Below, piece after piece: positions 6,556 through 15,310 of a stretch of DNA of 64,000 nt; within the stretch, counting starts at the first letter, position 1, and the number at the start of each line of letters is the position of its first letter. The translations under genes were made by a program, and so were the position numbers. Origin of the DNA: Methyloradius palustris (GTDB lineage: Bacteria; Pseudomonadota; Gammaproteobacteria; Burkholderiales; Methylophilaceae); NCBI RefSeq assembly GCF_019703875.1, contig NZ_AP024110.1, positions 434,001 to 498,000 of the forward strand, read 5' to 3'. The notes below the pieces were generated by a model, which was given only the letters and a program-made list of their open reading frames with translations, searched no databases and was not told the DNA's origin.

Positions 6556-9081
6556 TTGAAAAAGACCTTCTGGAAATCTGATTGGTTTGCGGGGTTAGTC
6601 ATCTCCCTGCTGTTCTTATTCGCTGGCGGTACCGCCATTTTACAAAGCTTGGAGCGTAAAGCTTACGACTTGGGTGTTGAGGCCTCATCTCGAAACCCAG
6701 GTGACAAAATCGCGATTATTGCGATTGATGATCAGAGCATCGCCAATATCGGTCGTTGGCCTTGGTCACGCGAAGTACATGCCAAAATGATTGATCTGTT
6801 GGCAGGTGCGCATGCCAAAGTCATTGGTAATACCGTATTTTTCATAGAACCACAAATCGACCCAGGCTTAAGTTATATCAACAAGCTGGCTGAAGTTGTT
6901 GCCAATGCACCTGAGATATCAGCATTACCACAGTCAGCCGAGCTGAATTCCATCCTCAAAGATGCGCAAGCCAACCTGAATACAGATGCAACGCTCGCTG
7001 CCAGTATCAAGGCGGCTGATAGCGTGGTCATTGCTATGCCATTTGTTGTCGGTGAGCCTCGTGGCAACCCAGACAAACCTTTACCTGACTATGTGCTGAA
7101 AAATGGCCTCTCGAAGATTATTGATAAGGTCGGCGCAGAAGAGTCGGGATTGTTGCCTTTACCAACCATCAACGCATTATCACCAGTGGCTATCATCGGC
7201 GAAAGTGCCGCTGCTATTGGCCACCTTAATGCAAATCCTGATGTTGATGGTGCTATTCGTTCTGAGCCGCTGGTGCTGGCTTACTACGATCAATTTTACC
7301 CATCGTTGTCATTGCAGATTGCTGCAAAATATCTGAACCTGAAAGATACTGACATTCAGGTGAAGCTGGGTGAGGGCATTAAACTGGGTAAGCTCAATAT
7401 TGCTACCGATGGTTTTCTGCAAATGAATACATTTTTCTATGCTAACCATGATGGTCATACCGCTTTCCCTATAGACTCTTTTTATGATGTCATCAGCGGC
7501 AAAATCCCCGTTGAAAAATATAAAGACAAAATTGTTTTAATCGGCGCAACAGCAGGTGGCATCGGCGATAGCCAAGTAACACCGATTTCATCTAGCATGA
7601 CCCCAATTGAGACGCTTGCCCACTCGGTTGCAAGCATCTTGAACGAAGATTTTTTCGTTGCGCCAAGCTGGGCATTTTGGGTCGAGAAGACTGCATGGTT
7701 ACTCATCAGCCTTTATCTGATTTTACTTCTGCCGCGACTAAAAGCTGGTATGGCGGCTGGCATTACTGCGGCATTATTTGCCTTGTTAGTCGCTACACAT
7801 TTCTACCTGATGACTCAGCAAGCCCTCTGGCTGCAGTTGATGATCCCTGCAACACTGCTTGTAGTTGGCCACGCATTGTTAACTACTAAACGCTTCCTCA
7901 TGACCGAGCGCGGCAAAGAGAAATCTGAAGCGGATTCTGCCGAAAGCAATCGCAATCTCGCACTGATGTTCCAGAGCCAAGGTCAGCTGGATATGGCGTT
8001 TGATCGCCTGCGCAAATGCCCGATGGAAGAAAGCGTAATGGATGCCTTGTATAGCTTGGCGCTAGATTTTGAGCGCAAGCGCCAGTTCAATAAGGCTGAA
8101 AATGTGTTCGCCTATATGGCTGAGTACAACCCCAAATACAAAGACCTTGAACAGCGTTTGTCACGTTCACGGGCGATGGCGGAAACAGTTATTCTGGGCG
8201 GCACTGGTGGCGGTCGTACCAACACAAGTATCTTGCAAGATGGCAGTGTAGAGAAACCTATGCTTGGTCGTTACCAGATCGAGAAAGAGCTGGGCAAGGG
8301 CGCAATGGGCGTGGTGTATTTGGGTAAAGACCCGAAAATTGGCCGTGTAGTCGCAATCAAAACTATGGCGCTTGCAGAAGAGTTTGAGCCAGATGAGCTG
8401 GAGGAAGTAAAAGAGCGCTTCTTCCGCGAAGCTGAGACGGCTGGTCGTCTGAATCACCCGAACATTGTCACTATGTACGATGCAGGTGAAGAGCATGACC
8501 TAGCGTTTATCGCCATGGAATTCCTCAAAGGTAAAGACCTTGCCCCTTATACCAAGCCAGATAATTTGCTGCCTTTGTTGAAGGTGATGGATATCGTCGC
8601 TAAAACCGCAGATGCGCTGGATTATGCGCATACGCAAAACGTGGTGCATCGCGATATCAAGCCCGCCAACATCATGTATGAGCTTGAAACCAGTAGCGTA
8701 AAAGTGACCGACTTTGGTATTGCCCGCATTACCGATTCATCCAAAACCAAAACTGGCATGGTGCTCGGTACGCCCAGCTATATGTCTCCAGAGCAATTGG
8801 CAGGTAAAAAAGTGGATGGTCGTTCAGACTTGTTCTCGCTTGGCGTGATGCTCTATCAAATGGCTACTGGGCAACTGCCGTTCAAGGGTGATTCCATGGC
8901 TGCCTTGATGTATAAAATTGCCAATGAACCACATGAAAGCGTTAAAACGCTTAATCCCGAATTACCACAATGTCTGAGTGACATCATTGACAAGATGTTA
9001 GATAAGGATATGGATAAACGCTATCCACGCGGTGCTGAGATTGCAGCAGAGATTCGTCAGTGCATGAATGAGGCAGGTTAA
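6556..9081 (+). CDS. CHASE2-domain serine/threonine protein kinase
   Basis: Membrane-bound Hanks-type kinase, 841 residues. One N-terminal helix (about 10-30), a periplasmic CHASE2 sensor (about 35-370), then about three helices (375-445), a cytoplasmic TPR-like helical linker (about 465-540), a Gly/Thr-rich hinge (GGTGGGRTNTS), and the kinase (572-835). Kinase motifs are complete: ELGKGAMGVVYLGK glycine loop, VVAIKTM with Lys602, VVHRDIKPANIMYE with Asp700, VTDFGIARI with Asp719, and GTPSYMSPEQ. The activation loop is Ser/Thr-rich (TDSSKTKTGM), fitting autophosphorylation. Start is TTG with AAGGGGAG 8-9 bp upstream. A PP2C phosphatase follows 3 bp later and an FHA protein next, the usual partners. 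The sensed signal is unknown. Confidence 0.9.
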   Translation: MKKTFWKSDWFAGLVISLLFLFAGGTAILQSLERKAYDLGVEASSRNPGDKIAIIAIDDQSIANIGRWPWSREVHAKMIDLLAGAHAKVIGNTVFFIEPQIDPGLSYINKLAEVVANAPEISALPQSAELNSILKDAQANLNTDATLAASIKAADSVVIAMPFVVGEPRGNPDKPLPDYVLKNGLSKIIDKVGAEESGLLPLPTINALSPVAIIGESAAAIGHLNANPDVDGAIRSEPLVLAYYDQFYPSLSLQIAAKYLNLKDTDIQVKLGEGIKLGKLNIATDGFLQMNTFFYANHDGHTAFPIDSFYDVISGKIPVEKYKDKIVLIGATAGGIGDSQVTPISSSMTPIETLAHSVASILNEDFFVAPSWAFWVEKTAWLLISLYLILLLPRLKAGMAAGITAALFALLVATHFYLMTQQALWLQLMIPATLLVVGHALLTTKRFLMTERGKEKSEADSAESNRNLALMFQSQGQLDMAFDRLRKCPMEESVMDALYSLALDFERKRQFNKAENVFAYMAEYNPKYKDLEQRLSRSRAMAETVILGGTGGGRTNTSILQDGSVEKPMLGRYQIEKELGKGAMGVVYLGKDPKIGRVVAIKTMALAEEFEPDELEEVKERFFREAETAGRLNHPNIVTMYDAGEEHDLAFIAMEFLKGKDLAPYTKPDNLLPLLKVMDIVAKTADALDYAHTQNVVHRDIKPANIMYELETSSVKVTDFGIARITDSSKTKTGMVLGTPSYMSPEQLAGKKVDGRSDLFSLGVMLYQMATGQLPFKGDSMAALMYKIANEPHESVKTLNPELPQCLSDIIDKMLDKDMDKRYPRGAEIAAEIRQCMNEAG

Positions 9082-9084
9082 ATC

Positions 9085-9909
9085 ATGAATATGACGGAGT
9101 TTTTAGAGATTGTGCGCCTCACCGACGTGGGTCAACGACGCGACCATAATGAAGATACCATTGCCAGCGATATCGAGCTTGGCCTGGTGGTCTTGGCTGA
9201 TGGTATGGGCGGCTATAAAGCAGGTGAAGTGGCCAGTGAAATTGCCACGCTAACGATTGTTGCCGAGCTAAAAGAGAGCATGCTCTCTTTGGAGCCTGGT
9301 CTAGTAGATGCGGTTTCAGAAATGCAGGCTGAAAGCCAGTTGGTGATTGATGCCGTTGCTAAAGCCAACGAGTCTATCTATAGCGTTTCGCAAAGCCAAC
9401 CGCAATGTGCTGGTATGGGTACTACCTTAGTGGTTGGTTTGTTTACCAATAACAAACTGCTTGCAGGCCATATTGGTGATTCACGCATGTATCGTTTGCG
9501 TCAGGGTGAGCTTGTGCAAATCACTGAGGATCATTCCCTGCTGCAAGAGCAACTGAACTCAGGGCTGATTACACCTGAGCAGGCGAAGTTTTCGAATAAC
9601 AAAAATCTGGTGACGCGTGCCTTAGGCATAGATCCAGAGGTTGAGCTCGAATTACATGAGCATGATGTGCTGCCAGACGATATTTACCTGCTGTGCTCTG
9701 ATGGTTTGAGCGATTTAGTCCCAGATGAAGAAATTAGTGAAACGCTTGGCACGTTAAGTGCTAATCTCGAACTGGCGGCTAATCAATTGATTCAGATGGC
9801 AAATGATAACGGCGGTAAAGACAACATATCAGTCATACTGGTAAAAGTGCTGAAGCCTTTTCCCGTTGAGCGCACATGGTATAACAACTTTTTTAATTGG
9901 TTAAAATAG
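9085..9909 (+). CDS. PP2C-family Ser/Thr protein phosphatase
   Basis: Metal-dependent phosphatase, 274 residues, probably reversing the kinase encoded just upstream. PPM/PP2C motifs in order: TDVGQRRDHNEDTI (metal-binding Asp), VVLADGMGGYKAGEVAS (DGMGG metal site), GMGTTLVV, AGHIGDSRMYRL, LLCSDGLSDLV and GGKDNISVILVK. All key Asp residues are present, so it should be active. There is no membrane segment, so it is cytoplasmic. Alternative start ATG at 9091. It lies 3 bp after the kinase and 11 bp before the FHA gene, so the three form one transcription unit. Confidence 0.92.
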   Translation: MNMTEFLEIVRLTDVGQRRDHNEDTIASDIELGLVVLADGMGGYKAGEVASEIATLTIVAELKESMLSLEPGLVDAVSEMQAESQLVIDAVAKANESIYSVSQSQPQCAGMGTTLVVGLFTNNKLLAGHIGDSRMYRLRQGELVQITEDHSLLQEQLNSGLITPEQAKFSNNKNLVTRALGIDPEVELELHEHDVLPDDIYLLCSDGLSDLVPDEEISETLGTLSANLELAANQLIQMANDNGGKDNISVILVKVLKPFPVERTWYNNFFNWLK

Positions 9910-9920
9910 TAAGGTAAAAC

Positions 9921-10637
9921 ATGGCAAAGCTGATTTTTTCACTGGACGGGGCTTTTCTGGGTGAATTTCCTCTAGACAAGGACAAAATCACCGTGGGGAG
10001 GCGTGCGACTAACGATATTCATATTGATAACCTCGCGGTTAGCGGTGAGCATGCAACCATTGTCACAATAGGGAACGACTCTTTCCTTGAAGATTTGGGT
10101 AGTACCAACGGTACCTTGGTGAATGGAAAAACAATCAAAAAGCATGTGTTACAGCATGCAGACCTGATTGAGTTCGGTAAATATCAGCTCAAATACATTA
10201 ATGAATCAGCTATTCCCACAGGGTTGGGCGGTTCAGATGATTTTGAAAAAACCATGATCATCAGGCCAATGAAAGCAGCTGCACTGCAAGAGGCTGCCAA
10301 ACCTCAGGCCGCACCTGCTGCTCCAGCCCCGGCAGCGCCTATCGTCCCTCCTCCTGTAGCTGAACCAACCATTGTTGGTCGCGTACAGGTATTGAATGGG
10401 CCGAGCCAAGGTAAAGAACTGGTGCTTAACAAGGCGCTGACTACTTTGGGCAAGCCTGGCGTACAGGTGGCAGTGATTACCAAGCGTCCTCAAGGCTACT
10501 TTATTACCCATGTGGAAGGTGCAACACATCCTGTGGTTAATGGGCAATCAGTAGGGGCGCAGGCCCACTCTTTGAGTGATCATGATGTGATTGAGATTGC
10601 CAGTGTGAAAATGGAATTCTATCTAGGCGCAGCTTGA
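9921..10637 (+). CDS. FHA-domain protein with a second, degenerate FHA-like domain
   Basis: Phosphothreonine-binding adaptor, 238 residues. The N-terminal FHA domain (about 4-92) has all signature elements: VGRRATNDI, SGEHA, DLGSTNGTLVNG. A linker follows with EKTMIIRP (Thr111), resembling the phosphorylated threonine segments that kinases modify in FHA substrates, then an Ala/Pro-rich stretch (APAAPAPAAP). The C-terminal half (about 150-236) has FHA-like form (GPSQGKELVL, HPVVNGQSVG, HDVIEIASVKMEFYL) but lacks the Arg and Ser of the phospho-Thr pocket. Encoded 11 bp after the PP2C gene. Proposed role: docking partner or substrate of the CHASE2 kinase (inference). Confidence 0.88.
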   Translation: MAKLIFSLDGAFLGEFPLDKDKITVGRRATNDIHIDNLAVSGEHATIVTIGNDSFLEDLGSTNGTLVNGKTIKKHVLQHADLIEFGKYQLKYINESAIPTGLGGSDDFEKTMIIRPMKAAALQEAAKPQAAPAAPAPAAPIVPPPVAEPTIVGRVQVLNGPSQGKELVLNKALTTLGKPGVQVAVITKRPQGYFITHVEGATHPVVNGQSVGAQAHSLSDHDVIEIASVKMEFYLGAA

Positions 10638-10747
10638 TAGCAGCTTGAATTTGATATTTAAGTTTTAATTAAGGTTGCTTGTCTTTACCTTAGAGTCTTC
10701 ACCCTAAAATAAGACAATAGTAATTTCACAGTTATTCTGGAAATCTA

Positions 10748-12379
10748 ATGACTGAGCAGCAAGAGCTACTTAAGCGATTAGAGCGACTCAACGCTATTGG
10801 AATCGCACTATCTGCTGAACGCAATAATAAGCGTTTGCTTGAGATGATATTGCTCGGCGCTAAAGAAATTACCAACGCAGATGGCGGTACGCTCTATACC
10901 GTCACTGATGATCGCCGACTCAAATTTGAGATTATGCGCACCATGACATTAGGTATCGTCATGGGCGGCACTACAGGCAACGATATCCCATTTCCGCCAT
11001 TGCCACTATATCTTGAGGACGGCATCCCCAATCTGAATATGGTTGCGGCCTATACGGTGCTCAATGACCGTACCGTGAATATTGAAGATGCTTATGAAGC
11101 CGACGGCTTCGACTTTTCTGGCACACGTAAATTTGACCAGAGTATGGGCTACCGTTCTAAATCATTCCTCACTATCCCGATGAAGAATCACGAGAACGAG
11201 ATCATCGGTGTACTTCAATTGATCAATGCGATTGACCCTGTGACTAGCGAAATAGTACCGTTTTCTGCTGAAAATCAGCAGTTAGTGGAGTCTCTTGCTT
11301 CTCAAGCCGCTGTGGCGCTCACCAATCATAATTTGATCGAAGGCTTGAAAAACCTGTTTGAGTCTTTCATTGAGCTGATTGCAGATGCCATTGATGAAAA
11401 ATCCCCTTATACAGGTGGACATTGCCAGCGCGTGCCTGAATTGACCATGATGCTGGCCAACGCAGCTTGCAAAACCCAAGTGGGTCCGTTACGTGAATTC
11501 AACCTGACGGAAAAAGAAATCTACGAGTTACGCATTGCCGCTTGGCTGCATGACTGCGGTAAAGTGACTACGCCTGAATCGGTCATGGATAAACCTACCA
11601 AACTTTCTTGCATATTTGACCGTATCAATTTGGTCGATCAGCGTTTTGAGTTATTGAAAAAGCAAGCCGAAACCGAAATGCTGCGTAAACAGCTAGCGCT
11701 ATTGAAAGCTGGTGCTGCAGCTGACTTTGATATTCTAGAGTCTGAACTAAATGCATTTAAGAAAAGCTTGGATGAAGATAAAGAGTTTCTGCATAACGCC
11801 AATCTAGGCGGCGAATTCATGACGCCTGAAGACCAGCAGCGCGTCATCAATATTGGTGCTTACGAACTTTATTCTGCAGAAGGCGAGCGTATTCCGTTCC
11901 TGAATGAAGACGAAATATATAACCTGAATATCGCACGCGGCACTTTGACCAATGAAGAGCGTACTGTGATCAATAACCATATTGATGTCACCATCAATAT
12001 GCTTGAATCATTGCCATACCCCAAAGACTTGCAACGCGTTCCAGAGTACGCAGGCGGCCATCATGAGCGTATGGATGGTAAAGGCTATCCACGTGGCTTG
12101 AAGCGTGAACAAATGTCGGTACCCGCCCGCATTATGGGCATTGCTGACATTTTCGAGGCGCTGACTTCACGTGACCGCCCCTACAAGAAAATCAAAACGC
12201 TTTCCGAATCACTGTTTATTCTTGGCAAGATGAAGCTTGATAATCATATAGACCCCGATTTATTTGATCTTTTCATACGCGATAAAATCTATCTGCAATA
12301 TGCACAGCAGTTTCTGGAGCCAGACCAGATTGACGAGGTAAATGAGCAGACAATCCCCGGTTATGCAGTCCCTGCCTGA
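10748..12379 (+). CDS. GAF and HD-GYP domain protein (putative c-di-GMP phosphodiesterase)
   Basis: 543 residues, cytoplasmic. GAF domain at about 15-195 (ADGGTLYTV ... SFLTIPMKNHENEIIGVLQLIN), then an HD-GYP domain. Catalytic elements are present: GGHCQRV (223-229), HDCGK (268-272), His411, GGHHERMDGKGYP (436-448), and ADIFEALTSRDRPYK. Between the HD dyad and His411 sits an unusually long segment (about 285-400) with a Leu/Lys/Glu-rich coiled-coil-like part, larger than in typical HD-GYP proteins. The complete metal ligands suggest an active c-di-GMP hydrolase; that is family knowledge, not shown here. The 110-bp gap after the FHA gene may hold its own promoter. Confidence 0.88.
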   Translation: MTEQQELLKRLERLNAIGIALSAERNNKRLLEMILLGAKEITNADGGTLYTVTDDRRLKFEIMRTMTLGIVMGGTTGNDIPFPPLPLYLEDGIPNLNMVAAYTVLNDRTVNIEDAYEADGFDFSGTRKFDQSMGYRSKSFLTIPMKNHENEIIGVLQLINAIDPVTSEIVPFSAENQQLVESLASQAAVALTNHNLIEGLKNLFESFIELIADAIDEKSPYTGGHCQRVPELTMMLANAACKTQVGPLREFNLTEKEIYELRIAAWLHDCGKVTTPESVMDKPTKLSCIFDRINLVDQRFELLKKQAETEMLRKQLALLKAGAAADFDILESELNAFKKSLDEDKEFLHNANLGGEFMTPEDQQRVINIGAYELYSAEGERIPFLNEDEIYNLNIARGTLTNEERTVINNHIDVTINMLESLPYPKDLQRVPEYAGGHHERMDGKGYPRGLKREQMSVPARIMGIADIFEALTSRDRPYKKIKTLSESLFILGKMKLDNHIDPDLFDLFIRDKIYLQYAQQFLEPDQIDEVNEQTIPGYAVPA

Positions 12380-12412
12380 ACCATCACCATATCTAGGTCA
12401 TCGTTGTAATTC

Positions 12413-12985
12413 ATGAGTAAAACACAAAAGATATTAGTCGCACTGTCCGCCATTAATCTTGTGATTGTGTTTTTGTTTCCACCCTATGACGATCACTCGG
12501 TGAGTAGTCATGGAGCATCCATTTTCGCTGGATTTTTGTTCGCGTTATCTCACAAAACATTGAATCTGGTGGTTAACGATAATCTGCTCTATCTAGAAGT
12601 CACCGTTGTATTGGTGAATTTAGGCGTGTTGTGGTTGCTGACGCTTGAGAACGAAAGGCGTAACGCCAAAAAGAAATTCAGCTTCCGTAAAGCCGCTATG
12701 ATCTTAGTTGTGGTCAATCTACTAGGTGTTTTTCTGTTTCCGCCATTTGAGTATATTTCCAACATGACCAATGCAGTGATCCCTACTTTCGAAGGGTTCT
12801 ACTGTATTTTTTCACCACCACCATATCGCGCGATTGTGACCCCAATACTGTATTTAGAAGTGATGTTTATATTGATGAATGGTGGGCTCATGTTGCTGGC
12901 ATTCAAGCAGCCCAAGGATGAAACCTACAGCGCAGAGCAGACTATCGCCTACATGGCTAAACAACAAAGTGCGCGCAGGCGATAA
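12413..12985 (+). CDS. Membrane protein with an internal tandem duplication
   Basis: 190 residues with four predicted membrane helices and a basic C-terminus (KQQSARRR). The two halves match: SAINLVIVFLFPPYDD with VVNLLGVFLFPPFEYI, then GFLFALS with EGFYCIFS, then LLYLEVTVVLVNLGVLWLL with ILYLEVMFILMNGGLMLL. Each half is therefore one helix-loop-helix unit with an FLFPP motif followed by an LYLEV helix. No known family recognised. It starts 33 bp after the HD-GYP gene and is probably co-transcribed, so it may act in the same signalling block. Confidence 0.75.
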   Translation: MSKTQKILVALSAINLVIVFLFPPYDDHSVSSHGASIFAGFLFALSHKTLNLVVNDNLLYLEVTVVLVNLGVLWLLTLENERRNAKKKFSFRKAAMILVVVNLLGVFLFPPFEYISNMTNAVIPTFEGFYCIFSPPPYRAIVTPILYLEVMFILMNGGLMLLAFKQPKDETYSAEQTIAYMAKQQSARRR

Positions 12986-13002
12986 CTGAATGGTTTTTGG
13001 TA

Positions 13003-13290
13003 TTAGTGAGCTGGATTCGCAAAGTTTTCCAAGGCTATTGCAAGCTCATCCAGATTTTCCAGCGTCAAGCCATGCAAAAATGGCCCCTCAGGCACTAGCT
13101 TGATATTGATGCCTTGATCACAACATCCTAAGCATTTAAAGCGCTCTACACTCAGCATTAAGCCCTTTGCTATAATCATCTGTTCGATCTGTTTCGCCAA
13201 GGCCTCGCTGCCTTTTGCTGCGCAAGAGGGCTGGTGAGCACTGGTTCTATGCTTGATGCAGACAATCACTTTTTTATCTAACGCCATCAT
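13003..13290 (-). CDS. (2Fe-2S) ferredoxin-like protein, thioredoxin-like fold
   Basis: 95 residues resembling the small thioredoxin-like [2Fe-2S] ferredoxins related to NuoE. Four ligand cysteines fit the spacing: one in VIVCIKHR, one in QPSCAAKG about 11 residues on, and a C-x3-C pair in FKCLGCCDQG. The text following (GINIKLVPEG, then a helix with LDELAIALENF) is also typical. The electron partner is unknown. Start at the first of two adjacent ATGs (ATGATG); the second is equally possible. It lies downstream of lpxH with a 15-bp gap on the same strand. Confidence 0.75.
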   Translation of the reverse strand: MMALDKKVIVCIKHRTSAHQPSCAAKGSEALAKQIEQMIIAKGLMLSVERFKCLGCCDQGINIKLVPEGPFLHGLTLENLDELAIALENFANPAH

Positions 13291-13305
13291 CAGCCTATTT
13301 TTGAG

Positions 13306-14058
13306 CTACTGGAGATGTAGGATCACATTGCTGCATCCTGCCGCATCAAGTCTTAAACAGCTACCTTGATCGTACCAGTCACCCAGTACCCAGCGCTCAC
13401 AATGATGGCTATCTATCTCCAGTACATGTTTAGCTGGGCGATGGGTATGGCCATGTATGAGTAAATCTGGGTAGGCATATGCTTTAAACAATGCTTGCAC
13501 AGCGCCATCATTCACATCCATGATGGCTTCGCTTTTTTGCGATTTTTCTGTTTCGCTGCGCATTCTCAAAGCTTCTATCTGCGACTTTCTGGATGATAGT
13601 GGTTGAGCCATAAATTGTTGCTGCCATGCAGGGTTTCTTACCTGAGTACGAAATGCCTGATAGGCCAAGTCATCCGTGCATAGCTCATCGCCATGGCTGA
13701 TTAGTAGGCGTTTTCCATAAACTTCTAGCAAAGTTGGGTCAGCTAATAATGTAATATTGGAGGCATTGGCAAAGCCATGGCTGATTAAAAAATCACGGTT
13801 GCCGTGAATGAAATAGACAGGAGTTGTGGCGGCTAATACCTTGATCGCACCAATTACTTGCTGATGATGTGGGTCGTCAATATCGTCGTCACCTGCCCAA
13901 TACTCAAACAGGTCACCAAGGATATAGAGTGACTTTGCCTGTGTTGCCTGAGATTGCAGAAACTCAATAAATAAAGCGGTAATAGCAGGGCGTGTATGAC
14001 ACAAATGCAAATCGGAGATGAACAAACTAAAGTCTGCCTCATCTCCGATGATGTTCAT
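13306..14058 (-). CDS. lpxH: UDP-2,3-diacylglucosamine diphosphatase
   Basis: Lipid A biosynthesis enzyme that hydrolyses UDP-2,3-diacylglucosamine to lipid X and UMP at the inner membrane. 250 residues with every metallophosphatase block: LFISDLHLCH, LYILGDLFEYWAGDDD, FIHGNRDFLI, LLISHGDELCTDD and LIHGHTHRPAKH. The SDLHL, GDLFE, GNRDF and GHTHRP order with the EYW insertion is specific to LpxH. Preceded on the same strand by ppiB with a 15-bp gap, a common betaproteobacterial arrangement. Confidence 0.95.
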   Translation of the reverse strand: MNIIGDEADFSLFISDLHLCHTRPAITALFIEFLQSQATQAKSLYILGDLFEYWAGDDDIDDPHHQQVIGAIKVLAATTPVYFIHGNRDFLISHGFANASNITLLADPTLLEVYGKRLLISHGDELCTDDLAYQAFRTQVRNPAWQQQFMAQPLSSRKSQIEALRMRSETEKSQKSEAIMDVNDGAVQALFKAYAYPDLLIHGHTHRPAKHVLEIDSHHCERWVLGDWYDQGSCLRLDAAGCSNVILHLQ

Positions 14059-14073
14059 GCTAAACGAAATCGC

Positions 14074-14565
14074 CTAAACGACTTCGGCGCGTTCAATAAT
14101 CACGGGCTCAACGGGTACATCCTGATGCCCGTTTTTGCTGCCTGTTTTCACTTTCCTGATTTGATCTACTACTTCAATACCTGCAGATACTTTACCAAAC
14201 ACGGCATAGCCCCAGCCTTGTGAAGTAGGGGCAGTAAAATTGAGGAAATCGTTGTCAGCAATGTTGATAAAGAACTGGCTGCTGGCTGAATCAGGGCTTG
14301 GTGTACGCGCCATGGCAACCGTATATTTTTTATTCAGCAGACCGTTATTAGCCTCATTTTTAATGACTGCATTAGTTGGTTTCTGTGACATGTTAGGCTC
14401 AAAACCACCGCCTTGAATCATGAAGCCATCAATCACACGGTGAAATATGGTATTGCTATAGAAACCACTTTCAACGTATTCAAGAAAATTAGCGACGGTA
14501 ATAGGTGCTTTTTCAGCATCTAGTTCAAGCGTAATTTCGCCATAATTTGTATGTAGTTTAACCAC
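14074..14565 (-). CDS. ppiB: Cytoplasmic peptidyl-prolyl cis-trans isomerase (cyclophilin)
   Basis: 163-residue cyclophilin without a signal peptide, so cytoplasmic. Motifs: LHTNYGEITLELDAEKAPITVANFLEYV, IFHRVIDGFMIQGGGF (catalytic Arg in FHRV), MARTPSPDSASSQFFIN and GYAVFGKVSAGIEVVDQI. All active-site residues are present. Its start overlaps the end of the upstream exported cyclophilin gene by 8 bp, so they are translationally coupled. The pair looks like a duplication with one copy sent to the periplasm. Confidence 0.94.
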   Translation of the reverse strand: MVKLHTNYGEITLELDAEKAPITVANFLEYVESGFYSNTIFHRVIDGFMIQGGGFEPNMSQKPTNAVIKNEANNGLLNKKYTVAMARTPSPDSASSQFFINIADNDFLNFTAPTSQGWGYAVFGKVSAGIEVVDQIRKVKTGSKNGHQDVPVEPVIIERAEVV

Positions 14566-15244
14566 GTTTTTTTCCTTTAGCTTTTGGTTTAGTTATCTCA
14601 GTTGGAGTCGGTTTGCTGCTTTGGGATTCTGGCATTACAGGCATATCTAAAAGCCTTGTATGTTCCACAATCACTGGGTCAATTGGTACATTTTTGTTAA
14701 GACCAATGACTTGGGTCGGTGTTGCAGAGATAGCTTGCAATACATCTAGCCCCTTAATCACTTTGCCAAATACTGCATAACCGATGTAATGCGGATCTGG
14801 TTTATAAAAGTTCAGGTACTTGTTGTCTGTCAGATTAATAAAAAACTGTGACGTTGCAGAGTCAGGGTCAAAAGCGCGTGCCATGGCAATCGTGCCAGGC
14901 TCATTCTTCAAGCCATTATTCGACTCATTCACAATCGGTGAATAGGTGGATTTTTGCAGCATATCTGCGGTTAATCCACCACCTTGAACGACGAAATTCT
15001 TAATGGTGCGGTGAAATATCGTGCCGTCGTAAAAGCCAAGCTCGATGTATTTCAAGAAATTAGCCACACTGGCAGGGGCTTTATCTGGATACAGCTCAAC
15101 GACAAAAATGCCACGATTGGTTTGAAACTCAACCTGTGGTTTGCCTGAAATGACTTCTTCCGCGCTAGCGACTGATGCAAATAACATCGCGCTAATAAAT
15201 GCGGAAAATAAAAAACTACGTATTAACAATCGGCTTGAGAGCAT
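14558..15244 (-). CDS. Exported cyclophilin-type peptidyl-prolyl isomerase
   Basis: 228 residues. A hydrophobic signal peptide (ending near ASVASAEE) directs it to the periplasm. Cyclophilin core: VEFQTNRGIFVVELYPDKAP, IFHRTIKNFVVQGGG, MARAFDPDSATSQFFIN, GYAVFGKVIKGLDVLQAI. A basic Lys/Pro-rich tail (TPTEITKPKAKGKKRG) extends beyond the fold and is not needed for it. Similar in role to PpiA of enterics. It overlaps ppiB by 8 bp and lies 66 bp downstream of the L,D-transpeptidase gene on the same strand. Confidence 0.9.
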   Translation of the reverse strand: MLSSRLLIRSFLFSAFISAMLFASVASAEEVISGKPQVEFQTNRGIFVVELYPDKAPASVANFLKYIELGFYDGTIFHRTIKNFVVQGGGLTADMLQKSTYSPIVNESNNGLKNEPGTIAMARAFDPDSATSQFFINLTDNKYLNFYKPDPHYIGYAVFGKVIKGLDVLQAISATPTQVIGLNKNVPIDPVIVEHTRLLDMPVMPESQSSKPTPTEITKPKAKGKKRG

Positions 15245-15310
15245 TACTTTCTCCGGTCAGTCTTTGGACTGTAGAGGCGCTTAACTTGATGGGATATTTA
15301 AATCGCCAGC

